From assembly GCF_026151205.1 (NCBI RefSeq), contig NC_087074.1:9643226-9707225 (forward strand): a DNA stretch of 64,000 nucleotides, written 5' to 3'. The DNA comes from Bolinopsis microptera (taxonomy: Eukaryota > Ctenophora > Tentaculata > Lobata > Bolinopsidae). The notes under the pieces were generated by a model. The model was not told where the DNA came from. It searched no databases and saw only the letters and a program-made list of their open reading frames with translations. The first letter of the stretch is position 1; the number at the start of each line of letters is the position of its first letter. This document shows positions 1-55,560 of the stretch, in pieces. The translations under genes were made by a program, and so were the position numbers.

Positions 1-190
1 ATTTTAATTGAAAAAAAAATGCTCATGCGACCAAATGGAAAATCTTTTCCGTCCTAAAACCTAAAACAATAAAATCAAGTTGAATCATGATATGAGAATA
101 AGTACATGTTTGTCATAATAATACGAGAAAATGTGCGTGCGCTTTTTTAACAAAAAATCTAAAACATTCCTCACTATTTTGATGAAATAA

Positions 191-1416
191 TCAATATAAA
201 TTATTCATTAAATCATACGTGTCATCATACGTGTCATCAATACCAACATTTATTAAATCATACGTGTCATCATACGTGTCATCATACGTGTCATCAATAC
301 CAACATTTATTAAATCATACGTGTCATCATACGTGTCATCATACGTGTCATCAATATCAACATATTGCTGATAAGAAGTTGTATCGCTCCAGTGATCAGG
401 AGCAATTGCTCGGTGTCTACCTTTGGTAAAAGGAGGGAGGAGGCACTCATCTGCTCTCTTCTCAGACTCTCTCTTGACCCAGACCTTGCCTCTTTGCTGC
501 AGTCGTCCTTCAAGTCTTTGGTAAATTCGTAGAAGATACACAACCCCCATTGCGCTGTACTTCAGCGCTATAGCGCTCAGTGGTCTTCTTGTTAAATTGT
601 CATATGATCCTCCTTTATGGGGGAAGAAGAGTTTGTTGGCACGTTCGTCGATCTGGACAAATTCCGCCCTCTCTTGGTCGTCAAGACCACCATACTCTAG
701 CGTTATTTTTTTACCGCCACAAACAAAACGAGATCTTGGTATGGCTTGCCTCCTCACGCCGACTTCTGCTAGTTGGACACAGAAAACGTTTTTGAGATGG
801 ATTCCGTAGTGATGATAGAGTGCATCGCTGTCAGAACGCGGATCACAGAATAGTTTTAATGTAGTTTGGTCCTCCAGCAGCTGCTTTACTGATGTCCACT
901 TGTATTCACGTGTTTGGTCACGTGATTGGTCTCCAGAGATGGTCGTGAGACAGGTTGGTCCTAACTCCTGGATATAAAGTGGTACAGTTTGACAAGTTTA
1001 AACTTTGTAAGGCGCCTTTTTAAATTTTAAACTTTCTGGATGTGGGTGAGAATTATAATCTAATATAGGTACCCAACTTATCTGTGTATAAAATGCATTC
1101 ATATCATGTACAGATAAGTCGGCTTTATTACTGTATATTATAATTTATAGTACATAGAAGGCGATGGAACAAAAACTCTAGGCAGATCAAGAGAATAAGG
1201 CTCAGAATTTCATACCTGCACATCTACAACATATACCACGTAATCATTCCAGCAGAGAGCTAGAAGAGACAAGGTACCGTTTCTACACAAGTCCCACCCC
1301 TCCGCATCAACCGATATCAAACTAGGTCTCTCTCGGTTGAGAGCTTGTAGCATCTCGCACAATTCTGTCTCCGATGAGACCATATTGAGATCTTTGTTTC
1401 CTAGTTTTGTTACCAT
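191..1416 (-). CDS. EXD1: EXD1-like 3'-5' exonuclease-fold protein (two exons)
   Basis: Two exons are read on the minus strand: 1416-1216 (ATG at 1416, donor GTATGA) and 967-191 (acceptor ATATCCAG, stop at 193-191). They join in phase 0 to give 325 residues. The fold is DEDD exonuclease: motif I is SVDAEG (D37, E39) and motif II is FCDPRSDSDALYHHYGI (D109). The motif III position reads YSAMG, so the Y-x3-D aspartate is glycine (residue 208). EXD1 is known as a nuclease-dead RNA adaptor working with TDRD12 and PIWI in piRNA biogenesis, and the missing aspartate fits that. The C-terminus is an Asp/Thr/Tyr repeat encoded by a 12-bp tandem array. The protein is shorter than vertebrate EXD1 (about 500 aa), so an upstream exon may be missing. 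It could be nested in an upstream intron of the receptor gene. The family call is good; function is inferred. Confidence 0.72.
209..360. repeat. Coding 12-bp minisatellite (DDTY units) at the EXD1-like C-terminus
   Basis: Tandem CATACGTGTCAT-type units are arranged in higher-order blocks of about 57 bp, each ending ATCAATACCAACATTTATTAAAT. On the minus strand they read as DDTY repeats separated by DLINVGI, in frame with the EXD1-like protein up to its stop. Confidence 0.85.
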
Positions 1417-3914
1417 GCTACTATGGAGGAATGTGGTTATTCTAACAGACTAACACACCCAGAACGTTTTTAAATTCCCAGTCGAAGGTTTCCCCTAAAA
1501 AATGTCTCATGCCCTAAGAAAAGAAAAAAATCAGGCCTGACAAAAACTTTCACTTCGGCACCAAATTGAAATTTTAGTAAACACTACACCTTAATAATTC
1601 TAGCGCGAAAATTAGAAAAAAATTCAACTCACCACCACACTTGGTGTATTTGCTCATCCCTGAAGCCAAAGTTACCTTTTTTTGCCACGATCTCCAAATA
1701 TAAGCATCTAAGTGCCTATATTGCTTTGTAAGTTGTATATAAATGTGGCCTTTGCAGTTCGATTCCTAGCTCAATTTACGAAAATCCAGGGATATTTTGG
1801 ACCACGTATAGTCACATTAATACAGGGTGGGCCAAAGGTCAGTGTACATACGTTGGCCTAAATGGCCTTAATAACTCAGTCACTGAGTGCCCAATTGAAA
1901 TAATTCTTTCTGGTATGACTTAATACCACCACTGGTTCGAGGAATTTGTCAATTCGAAAAATATTCGAGTTCATTTTTTTCAAATGAAGGTTCATTCACG
2001 TAACACCTAGCAACTCCCTGTATTGTACCACAGAACTGATATATTAACATGTCATATCAACACAACACGGTCCTAATAAAATGGATCGGGTAGGTATGAA
2101 ATGCATGTCTTCGTTCCAGTTGGACAAGCACCAAGCAGCAAGCTTTTAAGTTCTAACTCGCTATGAGACACTACTCATAACGTAAGCCAGATTTGCAACT
2201 ATTACAGCACAAATATTATACCAAGCATAGCAGACGAACACATTCACATTTGTTGCACTTTATAGTCACAGCAAACTAAAAATGGTAAATTATAAATGAG
2301 TGTAAAACTAAAGGTACACAAAAACAGACAAAAAGAAACAAAAACAGACAAAAAATATTATGGAAATAACATTTACTAGATGCTTCCTCCTCCTCTTCCT
2401 CCTCCTCCTCCTCCTCCTCCTCTTCCACAGTCCTCTTCCTCCTCTTCAGTCCTCCTCCTCAGTCCTGACACGTTGCATAAAATGAAAAATGAGATAAATA
2501 TAAAATGAGCACCATACGTATTATAAAATAAATGTGAACATGGTGACTACCCCCATTGTCTTATCTCAAATAACCAAGAAGAGAAACGGATACCAAGATA
2601 AAGTTAATGTTATTACTGATGGTCGTTGAGAAGCCGTCAGCTTGGAATAAAATAAAGGAAAATAAGTTTAAAAAAAGTGGAGTCTAGTCGATGGCTTGGT
2701 CATGTGAGGTCCAGTTAATAGTTTACAAATGCCAGGGAGAGTTGGACGACCTCAGTTAAACCTGTTATCATTGTAACAACGTGACTTATGAAACCGGAAC
2801 TTGTTTCTTAACAATATTTTTTTATTTAAATTATCTAAGAAATATTGCTTCTGACAGCAGGGGTGCAGCCAAGGGAAGGGAGATTTAAAAATAGTACAGA
2901 TAATCGATTATAATCGAATATTTAAAAACCACTCACAAGCGGTTCATAAGTGTTTAATATAAACGGTGAATTTCTGAGGACAAAAACGGACAAAAATTGT
3001 AACTTTTGAATTATATTGTCTCCACAATTTGTAACATGCTATCTGCAGAAATGGGTAGCACGGTTAATGACCATTGACCATTTTTTTTGTAAAAAGGCAA
3101 TAGTGAAAGGTTACGAATGGAGGTTTTTGCAGAAAAACGTGGATTTTGGAGATTGTGGTAGGTGGGTCAAATATATGTCGTGTTCCTTACTTCTGTATGT
3201 TACCAAGCAACGAAAAAGTTGCGCGCGCAAGGATTGCTTCCAGAGATGTGATGTATAGATAGCCTGTGATCTATGAATGCACGGCGCGACTGTGTTTTAA
3301 TGTATACGATGTAATGTATAATATAATATATACCTAATATACTAATATTACTATTAGGTAATACGCCCAATTTGTACGTGGCACGCGTAGTGTATTGATG
3401 TGTACACGAGTATAGTTTACCTTTGCTTACAATTTCTTGAATTACAGATACAAGTTGAGTTCTACGGCAATTGAACTGAATTTCAAGTGTTTCCCGTATT
3501 TGATGCATAATTTAACAATTTTTTATTGAAATCTTTCAAATAAATCAATCTTTCAAATCAATCAATACATACAAATTTACACAATGAATGAACAACATTA
3601 AATCTTCTCAAAAGTATAAGACTCCGATAAAATCAGATTTTCTAGGACAAAATGTATGTAATTAGAGGACCTGAGGGTCACCAAAACACAGATGTTGAGA
3701 GCAAAATGCACCTTCTGAACAAGTATGGGCCCACGGAAATCGTGAACTTCAAATAGAATTACAAATAGAATCACACAAAAATATCAAAAGCAATCAAATC
3801 ATATAATAAAGTGAAATCCATGATGTGATGATATGCACTAAAATGAGAAATGAGAAATACAGACAACAGGGATTTAAGCTCTTATGAACATATTGTTAGC
3901 TTTAGGTAGACTCC
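1417..3914. other. Non-coding, repeat-derived stretch
   Basis: I see no convincing gene here. It holds a TCC microsatellite at about 2382-2466. A dispersed repeat at 1715-1760 (GTATATAAATGTGGCCTTTG) recurs at 8595-8615. A possible orphan first exon lies on the minus strand at about 3508-3418: a 30-codon ATG-led piece containing FNCRRTQL, then a GTAAAC donor. No continuation of it was found. Confidence 0.5.
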
Positions 3915-5393
3915 TCACATCTCTGTCTCGAGGGAATAATCTAGATCATAATCAAAGTCCTCCGGCAGAATTTTATCCCACATGTAGGAGGTCAATTTGC
4001 TTTTGAACTCAGAAATAATCTCTATCTCACGTATAGCTAGAAGAATATGATTCCACTTGGAATGGGTCCTAAAGTAAAAGTTCTTAGCAAAAGCGTTAGA
4101 GCTTGCTCGTGGTAAGATTGAGCTTACAAAACATAAGGGGTCCATGTGGCTATTTCTTAACCTTGAGTGGCCTTGAAATGGTTGCAAATATGAGGGTAAG
4201 GTCAAAGGTGACAGGTATATGTTGCTTCACAATCTTAAAGAAGAAAATAAGGTCAAGAAAGTCGAAGCGGTCTTCTATGGGCATAATCTTAAGCTGTCTG
4301 CATTTTTGAATGTATGTGGATGGCGGATAACTCATATACTCCTCGTGAAGAATCCACTTAATAGCACGCTTTTGGAAGCCCTCCAGCTTGCTTATCTGGG
4401 ATTTTGTGACCGGTCTCCATATAACTGAGCAATGCTCAGATTGACTTCTCATTAAAGTGACATACAGTACTCTACGACGATTTACATCTTGAACAAAGAT
4501 GAAGATTGAAGTGAGCTGATTGGAGCTTATACAATTAAATTTATAGTAAATGTGGAATGGAAATCTAGCGTCCGCCAAAACGAAACAACGGGCGCAATTC
4601 TTGTTATATCTGCTGTGGCGGCGCCTTTCCGTCTTATATGTCGATTTTTAATTGTATCCATATCGGGTTTCAAACGAGTCAAAACAAAATAGCAGTTTTG
4701 TGGTTAGCGAATGCTACTTATCTTAGCTTATATAGAAATATCTACTACAAGTACAACTACAAGAAAGCCTTTCTGAGTTACATTTAACTATTAAAGAGAA
4801 TTAATCGTAACTTAAAATAATTCAACGCAACCAAAGCAAAGATACCGCTCTCGCAAAAGGTAACACGACGTAGTAATTAAAACAGAACAGAACAAAATGC
4901 TGACACGAAGGGTGCGGGTCTTAAGTAACGTCACAGCCCAAAATTGCTATCAGCTAATAGGAGCGCGGTGTGGTATTGCGCGAATTATCGTCCGAAGTAT
5001 TTTTTGATTCTACACACTTTGGCAGGACTTAAACGCGAATATTTGGAAGTAAATTCTAAGGACCCCTCATCCTTTAACGAGATACAGAAAATTCTTAATA
5101 ATTTCGTCATTTCAAATACCTATGTTTTGCCTCATGTTTTCAGATCATATGCAACATTTAATAATCTACCGTCTCTAAAAAAGTAGGCGTTCAGCATGTT
5201 CAGAGAAAACAATATAGGTGTTTTAATATTGAATGGGCGTGGTCTAAAATATTCGAATTTTCAAATTTTGACGACGGAATCCTCGAACCAGTAAGTACAG
5301 TTTGCCATCTGCAAAACAACAGCTCTCAAATATAAAACAAGGCGGAGCTATAATTAAGGCCAACGTATGTACACTGACTTTTGGCCCACCCTG
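1823..5393. mobile_element. Candidate mariner/Tc1-type element defined by inverted ends and TA sites
   Basis: The left end at 1823 reads CAGGGTGGGCCAAAGGTCAG and continues to GTTGGCCT. The right end, read on the minus strand from 5393, is the same for about 37 bases with one mismatch. Both ends abut TA (1821-1822 and 5394-5395), the mariner/Tc1 target. No transposase was seen inside; instead there is a broken non-LTR retrotransposon. It may be a large non-autonomous element or two separate insertions in opposite orientation. The right end stops 37 bases before a receptor exon. Confidence 0.5.
3915..4578 (-). pseudogene. 5'-truncated non-LTR retrotransposon, C-terminal part of the reverse-transcriptase ORF
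   Basis: Two overlapping minus-strand frames (4578-4150 and 4205-3915) carry successive parts of one protein. The first reads LMRSQSEHCSVIW and then KLEGFQKRAIKWIL, the conserved region just after the RT domain in Jockey/CR1-like elements. The second reads RLRNSHMDPLCFV, then NFYFRTHSKWNHI and the FKSKL stretch that normally ends these ORFs. The change of frame at about 4150-4205 and the absence of RT motifs upstream show a dead copy. It lies inside the 1823-5393 unit. Confidence 0.75.
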
Positions 5394-5430
5394 TACTTAC
5401 ATCAACTTCTTATCAACCACATCATTTCAG

Positions 5431-50114
<44,684 letters not shown>

Positions 50115-51390
50115 CTCCATCCATCCCTTTACCAAGCAACCGAGGCCTGACCTAGCAAATCGCCACTGATAGTGGTACTCTATATGACGATGGGCAGTAG
50201 CAACATTCCCCAGAACAGCTGTACTATATCGGTGGTGTTATCAAATCCCCAAATCCCCTCCTTCAGAATCATCGTATTTGTATCGATCACGTGACCTGCA
50301 GATTTACATAATTGACCTATTAGTGGACATTGTACCGCATGTGATGCTGAAGTTTAAAAGCTGAGTCCCAGCTGAATATCAGACAAGTAGCCGGCTGCCG
50401 GGCTGCTGCTGTTGACGAGAGTAGTTATGATTGGACGCTGGTCGTCTTGTAACCGTTCATATTGAATTGCAGCCCTCATTGTTCTGATACCATGACAATT
50501 GTTGTGTACGGGGTGTTTTATTTTATGCTTGGTAGTATCTAAAATAATGTACAAAATTTTTTTATTTGTGGTGTGCTTTATCTTTTGCTGGATCAAGGTT
50601 TTTTGAAGGCTGATTTTGTAAAAATTTTGTATCTCGATGTGTATTAATGGAAGGTTTGGCTTGTTTGTGATTTTTGCCTTTGATTAAATTATTTTCTTAT
50701 CTTCTACAGTAAATGATGAATGAACAGGCAATAACCAGACATCAGCAAACAGTTTTGTGCAGTTATTTATGAGTAGCTGTGTCCCATTATAGTGTAAGTT
50801 TTACTTTGCTCTTGGTTAATTTGTCTTTTGGGTTGTTGTTATTTGATGTGTTATTGTTAGTGAACTTTAAATTATTACGATTCAAGTACATGGCAATCCT
50901 ATCTTGATTTTTGCTGAAATTTTGCTCGTTGACTATTTATGATTATTCACAGCTCAATCACTTGGAGTTTGCTTTCCCCTAACAATGTTATAACATATGA
51001 TGTTTGATTTAAAATCTGACATCAAAATCGTTTTGTCGACTGCTCATCTAAATTTAAATCTAGTCTTAAAGATATTTTAGACAGATGTTTAATTCCTGAT
51101 ATAGCTGAAAGTAAATGTGTGTAATTACTCATAAAACATTAAATGCAAAATAGTGAGTAGTAAATTTCCATGTTTGGTTGTGTTTTTGTAATACTAATTA
51201 ATAATGTTAAGATGGTTGTTCGATTTTGGAACATTTTATAATTTTAACGGTAGAATTCTTATTTCTTCCTGGTTCATGCATCATGGAAAACTGAAAAAAT
51301 AAGGACCGACTCACGACTGCTCCATGCTCATAACTCGGCCATTTTTTAACAACAAATAATCTGGATGAAAATTTATATATAATGTATAAG
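50115..51390. other. Receptor 3' untranslated and flanking region
   Basis: AT-rich and without ORFs of interest. ATTAAA-type signals occur near 50683 and 51140, but the cleavage site cannot be fixed from sequence alone. Confidence 0.4.
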
Positions 51391-53890
51391 CTAGGTTTTG
51401 CAAGGCGGCAGGTCTGTCATTCCGCCAAATCTCTATTCGGGCTGAGTAAATAACGACCTCCATCGCGCTGAAAAAAGTGCGGATGCTCATTGGAAGTTAG
51501 TGTGCGCGTGACCAATATTCACGTGATCGTTTAGAATCAATTGTGGCCTCGAAAAAACCACGTACACGCTAACTATCAGTATCAATTGGAAAGAAGTGAA
51601 GAATACGCTACAAGAGCCGCGCGCTGAGTTAGATTGTAATATTTGATTATTGGGTGGTAAAATCGAGCGATGCAAGTGTCATGACTACCAGTACCTCCCA
51701 ATCCTCGATTCATGCAACAGTAATGTTTTCGCCGTATGTGGTTGACGGAGGTTACTCGTCTAAATTTCTTCGAAGTAGCGCGCACCGGGCCATACCATTA
51801 ACAATGGTCAACGTATGTGGTGTCGACTTTTAATTTCAGTTTCACTTTTGCAATTCTTTCGATTTTGCCTAGGTCTAAAAGGAAGTACACTATTGACTAT
51901 GAGGCGCAAAATTCAAATCACAAATTCACTCATCACTCATGCCGTCATGTGCTTTTATGTTTTTTCGACGAGATATTTCTCAGTATTTTGTTAAATGTTG
52001 GAGGACTTCGACGCGCCGCGCGAACTAGCATTCTTGCATCGTCGATCGTTGCTCTGCTTCGCAGAGCAACGATCTCGATGGGTTGACATCGTCAACCAAG
52101 TTAAATGTAGTTTTATTGCTTGGAAAAATACATATTGTAAGCAATCAGCCTGAAATTTGAGAATCTGTTAGTTTATTAGTCTATGAGGATGGATGCAAAA
52201 AATTATTGTTTTAGCTTAGCTTCATGAGAAATTACTAAAAATTTGAAAAGTTCTTAATATTTGTTGTAGGTTTCATGTAACCTACCAGGACGCGCGCCGA
52301 GTTGGACTCGTCGACGGTCCAATATATGGCACAGATATTTTACGAGTATCACCCGTCAAAATATTTGTTATTTTACGTAGTTTTTTGTTGTCATACGTTG
52401 TAATTGTATCAAATATGGCACATTACATACATAGGCGAAATTAATTAATTATTCCGAAAAGGTTTACCTGGGACCTTGACCATTGTTAATGATCTGGCCC
52501 GGCGCGCGCTACTTCGTAGCACTTGCCATCGAGAAGAAAGCGGCGCGCGCTACTTCGAAGAAATTTAGACGAGTATCATCCGTCAACCTGGGACCTCATG
52601 TTGTGGGTTTACAACCTACCAGGACGCGCGCCGAGTTGGACTCGTCGACGGTCCTGTATATGGAACAGATATTTTACGAGTATCACCCGTTAATCTTAGT
52701 ACATACACTTTGCCGCGCACAAGTGCGCGGCTGTATTGTGGCTTTCGCCACGATACAATTTCGCCACTTAGTGAAACGACAATGGGCAATGGGGGTCACG
52801 ACGTGATAAAGAACAAACGGACTTGGAAATGCAAATGGAATATATTTGGAATAAATATTTTACAAGTGTCACCCGGCCGTTAACGTTGTACTTGTCATGT
52901 AGCACTGGGCGGCGCCAAGCTGCGAAAGATTGATATCGTCATTCGTCAATTAAAATATTACGTACTCAGTTAGCAGCTAGGAGTACAGTTGTCATACGTT
53001 GTATGACCCGCCGCGCACGGAGTGCGCGGCTCCCCCTGTATCGTCAGGACGATAGTGAAACGACCGTGGGGGTCGCAACGTGATACAAAAGTACAGTACG
53101 TAATGCGTTTTTCATTTTAGCTAAACGTTATAATTGATGATTGACGATGTCAATCCTTCGCAGCTCGGGCTTGTCATTTACTTGTTACTGGGCGGCGCTC
53201 AGCCTGTCATTTCGCCGAATCTTTATTCTTTATTATCAATTATGTTTATGAACATAATATAGCCTGGGGTCCCCAGGTAAGCTTGTCATACGTTGTACTA
53301 TATTATTATTAATATTATGACCCGCCGCGCACGAGTGTAGAAAACGCCACAGCCACAGGGGTTGTTTCAAACTTGGTGTCGTTTCACACTTAGCATTGCT
53401 TAGTGAAACGACATTGGGGCCGGCGGTCACGACATGATACAAGCTCGGGCGGCCTAGCCCAGTGCAACTGCAATGCACAAATACAATGGTGCATCGTACC
53501 GATCTAACGAGAATGGAGAGAAATTATTTCATATTTGATGCGCAGCATCTAGCATGACTGCCATGACGTACGGCCTAGTAGTACTAGTAGTACTAGTAGT
53601 AGTACTACTATTAGTATTACTGTACTATTACTAGTAGTGCATCTGCCACACCATTCTTGTAGGTTAATAATAATACATTATAGCGCAATGCACTACTGGG
53701 CCGCGCATCAAATAATGTTTCTCGCAACATGAACAACTTTGTTAGATCGGAAAAATGCACCATTAGACTAGCTGGGCCTCTTCGAGCTGCGAAAGATTAA
53801 CACCATGAACCAAGTTAATATTAATACGTTATCATCAAACATATTAGTAATAGTATTACGTAATAACTGAGGGGGGGGGGGGGGTTCCAA
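51391..53890. repeat. Dispersed and locally duplicated repeat block
   Basis: CAGGACGCGCGCCGAGTTGG followed by ACTCGTCGACGGTCC occurs at about 52289 and 52618. GCGCGCTACTTCG with AAATTTAGACGAGTATCA recurs several times. CGCTCAGCCTGTCATTTCGC and GTCCCCAGGTAAG match 37840-37980. 53575-53640 is a GTAGTACTA palindromic tract and 53871-53884 is a G run. No protein is supported. It lies between the two convergent genes. Confidence 0.6.
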
Positions 53891-55560
53891 ATCCAATTAA
53901 ATGATTACGCTAGTGTAATTTTGATTGATGACGGCGCACGACTTGGTAGGTTGTAAACCTACAATTTGAACTTTAAGGAGCAGCTCTTCCTCTTATTCTT
54001 AATACAGTTATATTAGATTCCAAATAGTAACACTGAACACGATTGACGATGAACTTATCGAGGCAACCTAAATAAAATCGAATTCTCTCGATAGGTCCAG
54101 ATAATGAATCTATTTGAATTTCAGTTTAATACATGATAAGTTATATGATAAAAACAGAAATTAGGGTGGAAATGTGAACTGGTTTTGTAATAATTTCAAG
54201 AGATAAACATTGTTAATGTTAATATTGGGAGACATTTTTCGATTGAATATCTGTACCCGCCAACCACCACGTGTTAGTTCCAAAATGTGAAATCAGTACG
54301 AGCACGTATTTTATACGTACTTCTCGTGATCGTTTGTGTGTATATCAGCTTATCAGCCCTGTACTTATATTAATTAAGATCTCCCTTAACTTTGTGTGCT
54401 ATTTCAGCCTCCCCCGGCTTAAATTGAACGCAGCCTTTACATTTCAGTCACCTTCAAAAACAGATAAACAAATAATTGGGTAGTTCACATTGAAAGTGAA
54501 ATTTAAATATTCAAATATCGTTACACAGTCACTTATTTATAGTTCAGTTCAGTATACATCACAGTTCAGGTACTATATATCTGTAACACAAATACACACT
54601 CACCACTTACACAGGGTATGATTACAATACATACGATACCATACTATCAATATATTCAAAAGTAACTTAACTGTAAACCTTAAAACATGCAGTAAATAAA
54701 CTTTATTGGCGGTCGATATAAGTTGATTTTAAAGGAAAAAGTTGATCTCGGTCATCAGTTATACTTATAGTTATAGTCGTATGAAATTATAGAGAAATTT
54801 ATCTTTCAAATCAAACGTTATATTTTACATTGAGGTTTGATCTGGTTTTGGGATTGCATGAGGGCAACATTTTTGAGATCTAACAAAGGGTAATAAAAGA
54901 AGAATGTTAAAGTTCCATAATAAGTCACGACTTACTGTAAATTAATAAATCAATCATTTAAGAACTTATCAAAATAGATATGTAGCACATGATAAAATGA
55001 AGAGCTACGCAAAAACTGTCCAAAATAACTGATGAAATATCAGTATAGATCTCATAATGTCTAAAATTAAACACACCCATGATAAACGTACAGAATAAAG
55101 AAATTGCTGATAATATCATAATACTAATAAGCCGAACCAAAATTATCAATTCACTGTAAAATTGTAAAAAGAAGCACGAATGATTATTATGTTACATGGC
55201 GATAATAACTCTAAATCAACCTCAGCTGATCAGAGCCAAACACAACTGATCAACAATTCAGTTGTGAAGCTCATTTCAACGCAAAACATTTCAGTTTCGC
55301 CCAAAACAAGGAGCGGGCCCGACAAATGTGTCGGTAATCAATTACACAAGATTCGTTAATTCTTCTGGGTTCACTCAATTCCACACCACTTGCTTTCTTA
55401 CTTCCTGCGCTTGCGTACGTACACTCAGACTCACAGCTCCTTCATCAAAACAATTCACCAAACAGCTAATTACAGGCCCATTATCACCGACAAATCACCG
55501 TACATAATTAGTTATTAGTATTTACTGATTAGTAATTAGCAGTTACTAATTACCAGGGGC
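53891..55560. other. Intergenic tail region of the phosphatase gene
   Basis: No ORF is supported. On the minus strand an AATAAA near 54712-54704 could end the phosphatase transcript about 850 bases after its stop. Confidence 0.35.

Noticed and set aside
52483-52806. 107-codon ORF in the intergenic repeat block
   Set aside because: It lies across locally duplicated repeat sequence, has no recognisable domain and shows no splice or start context.
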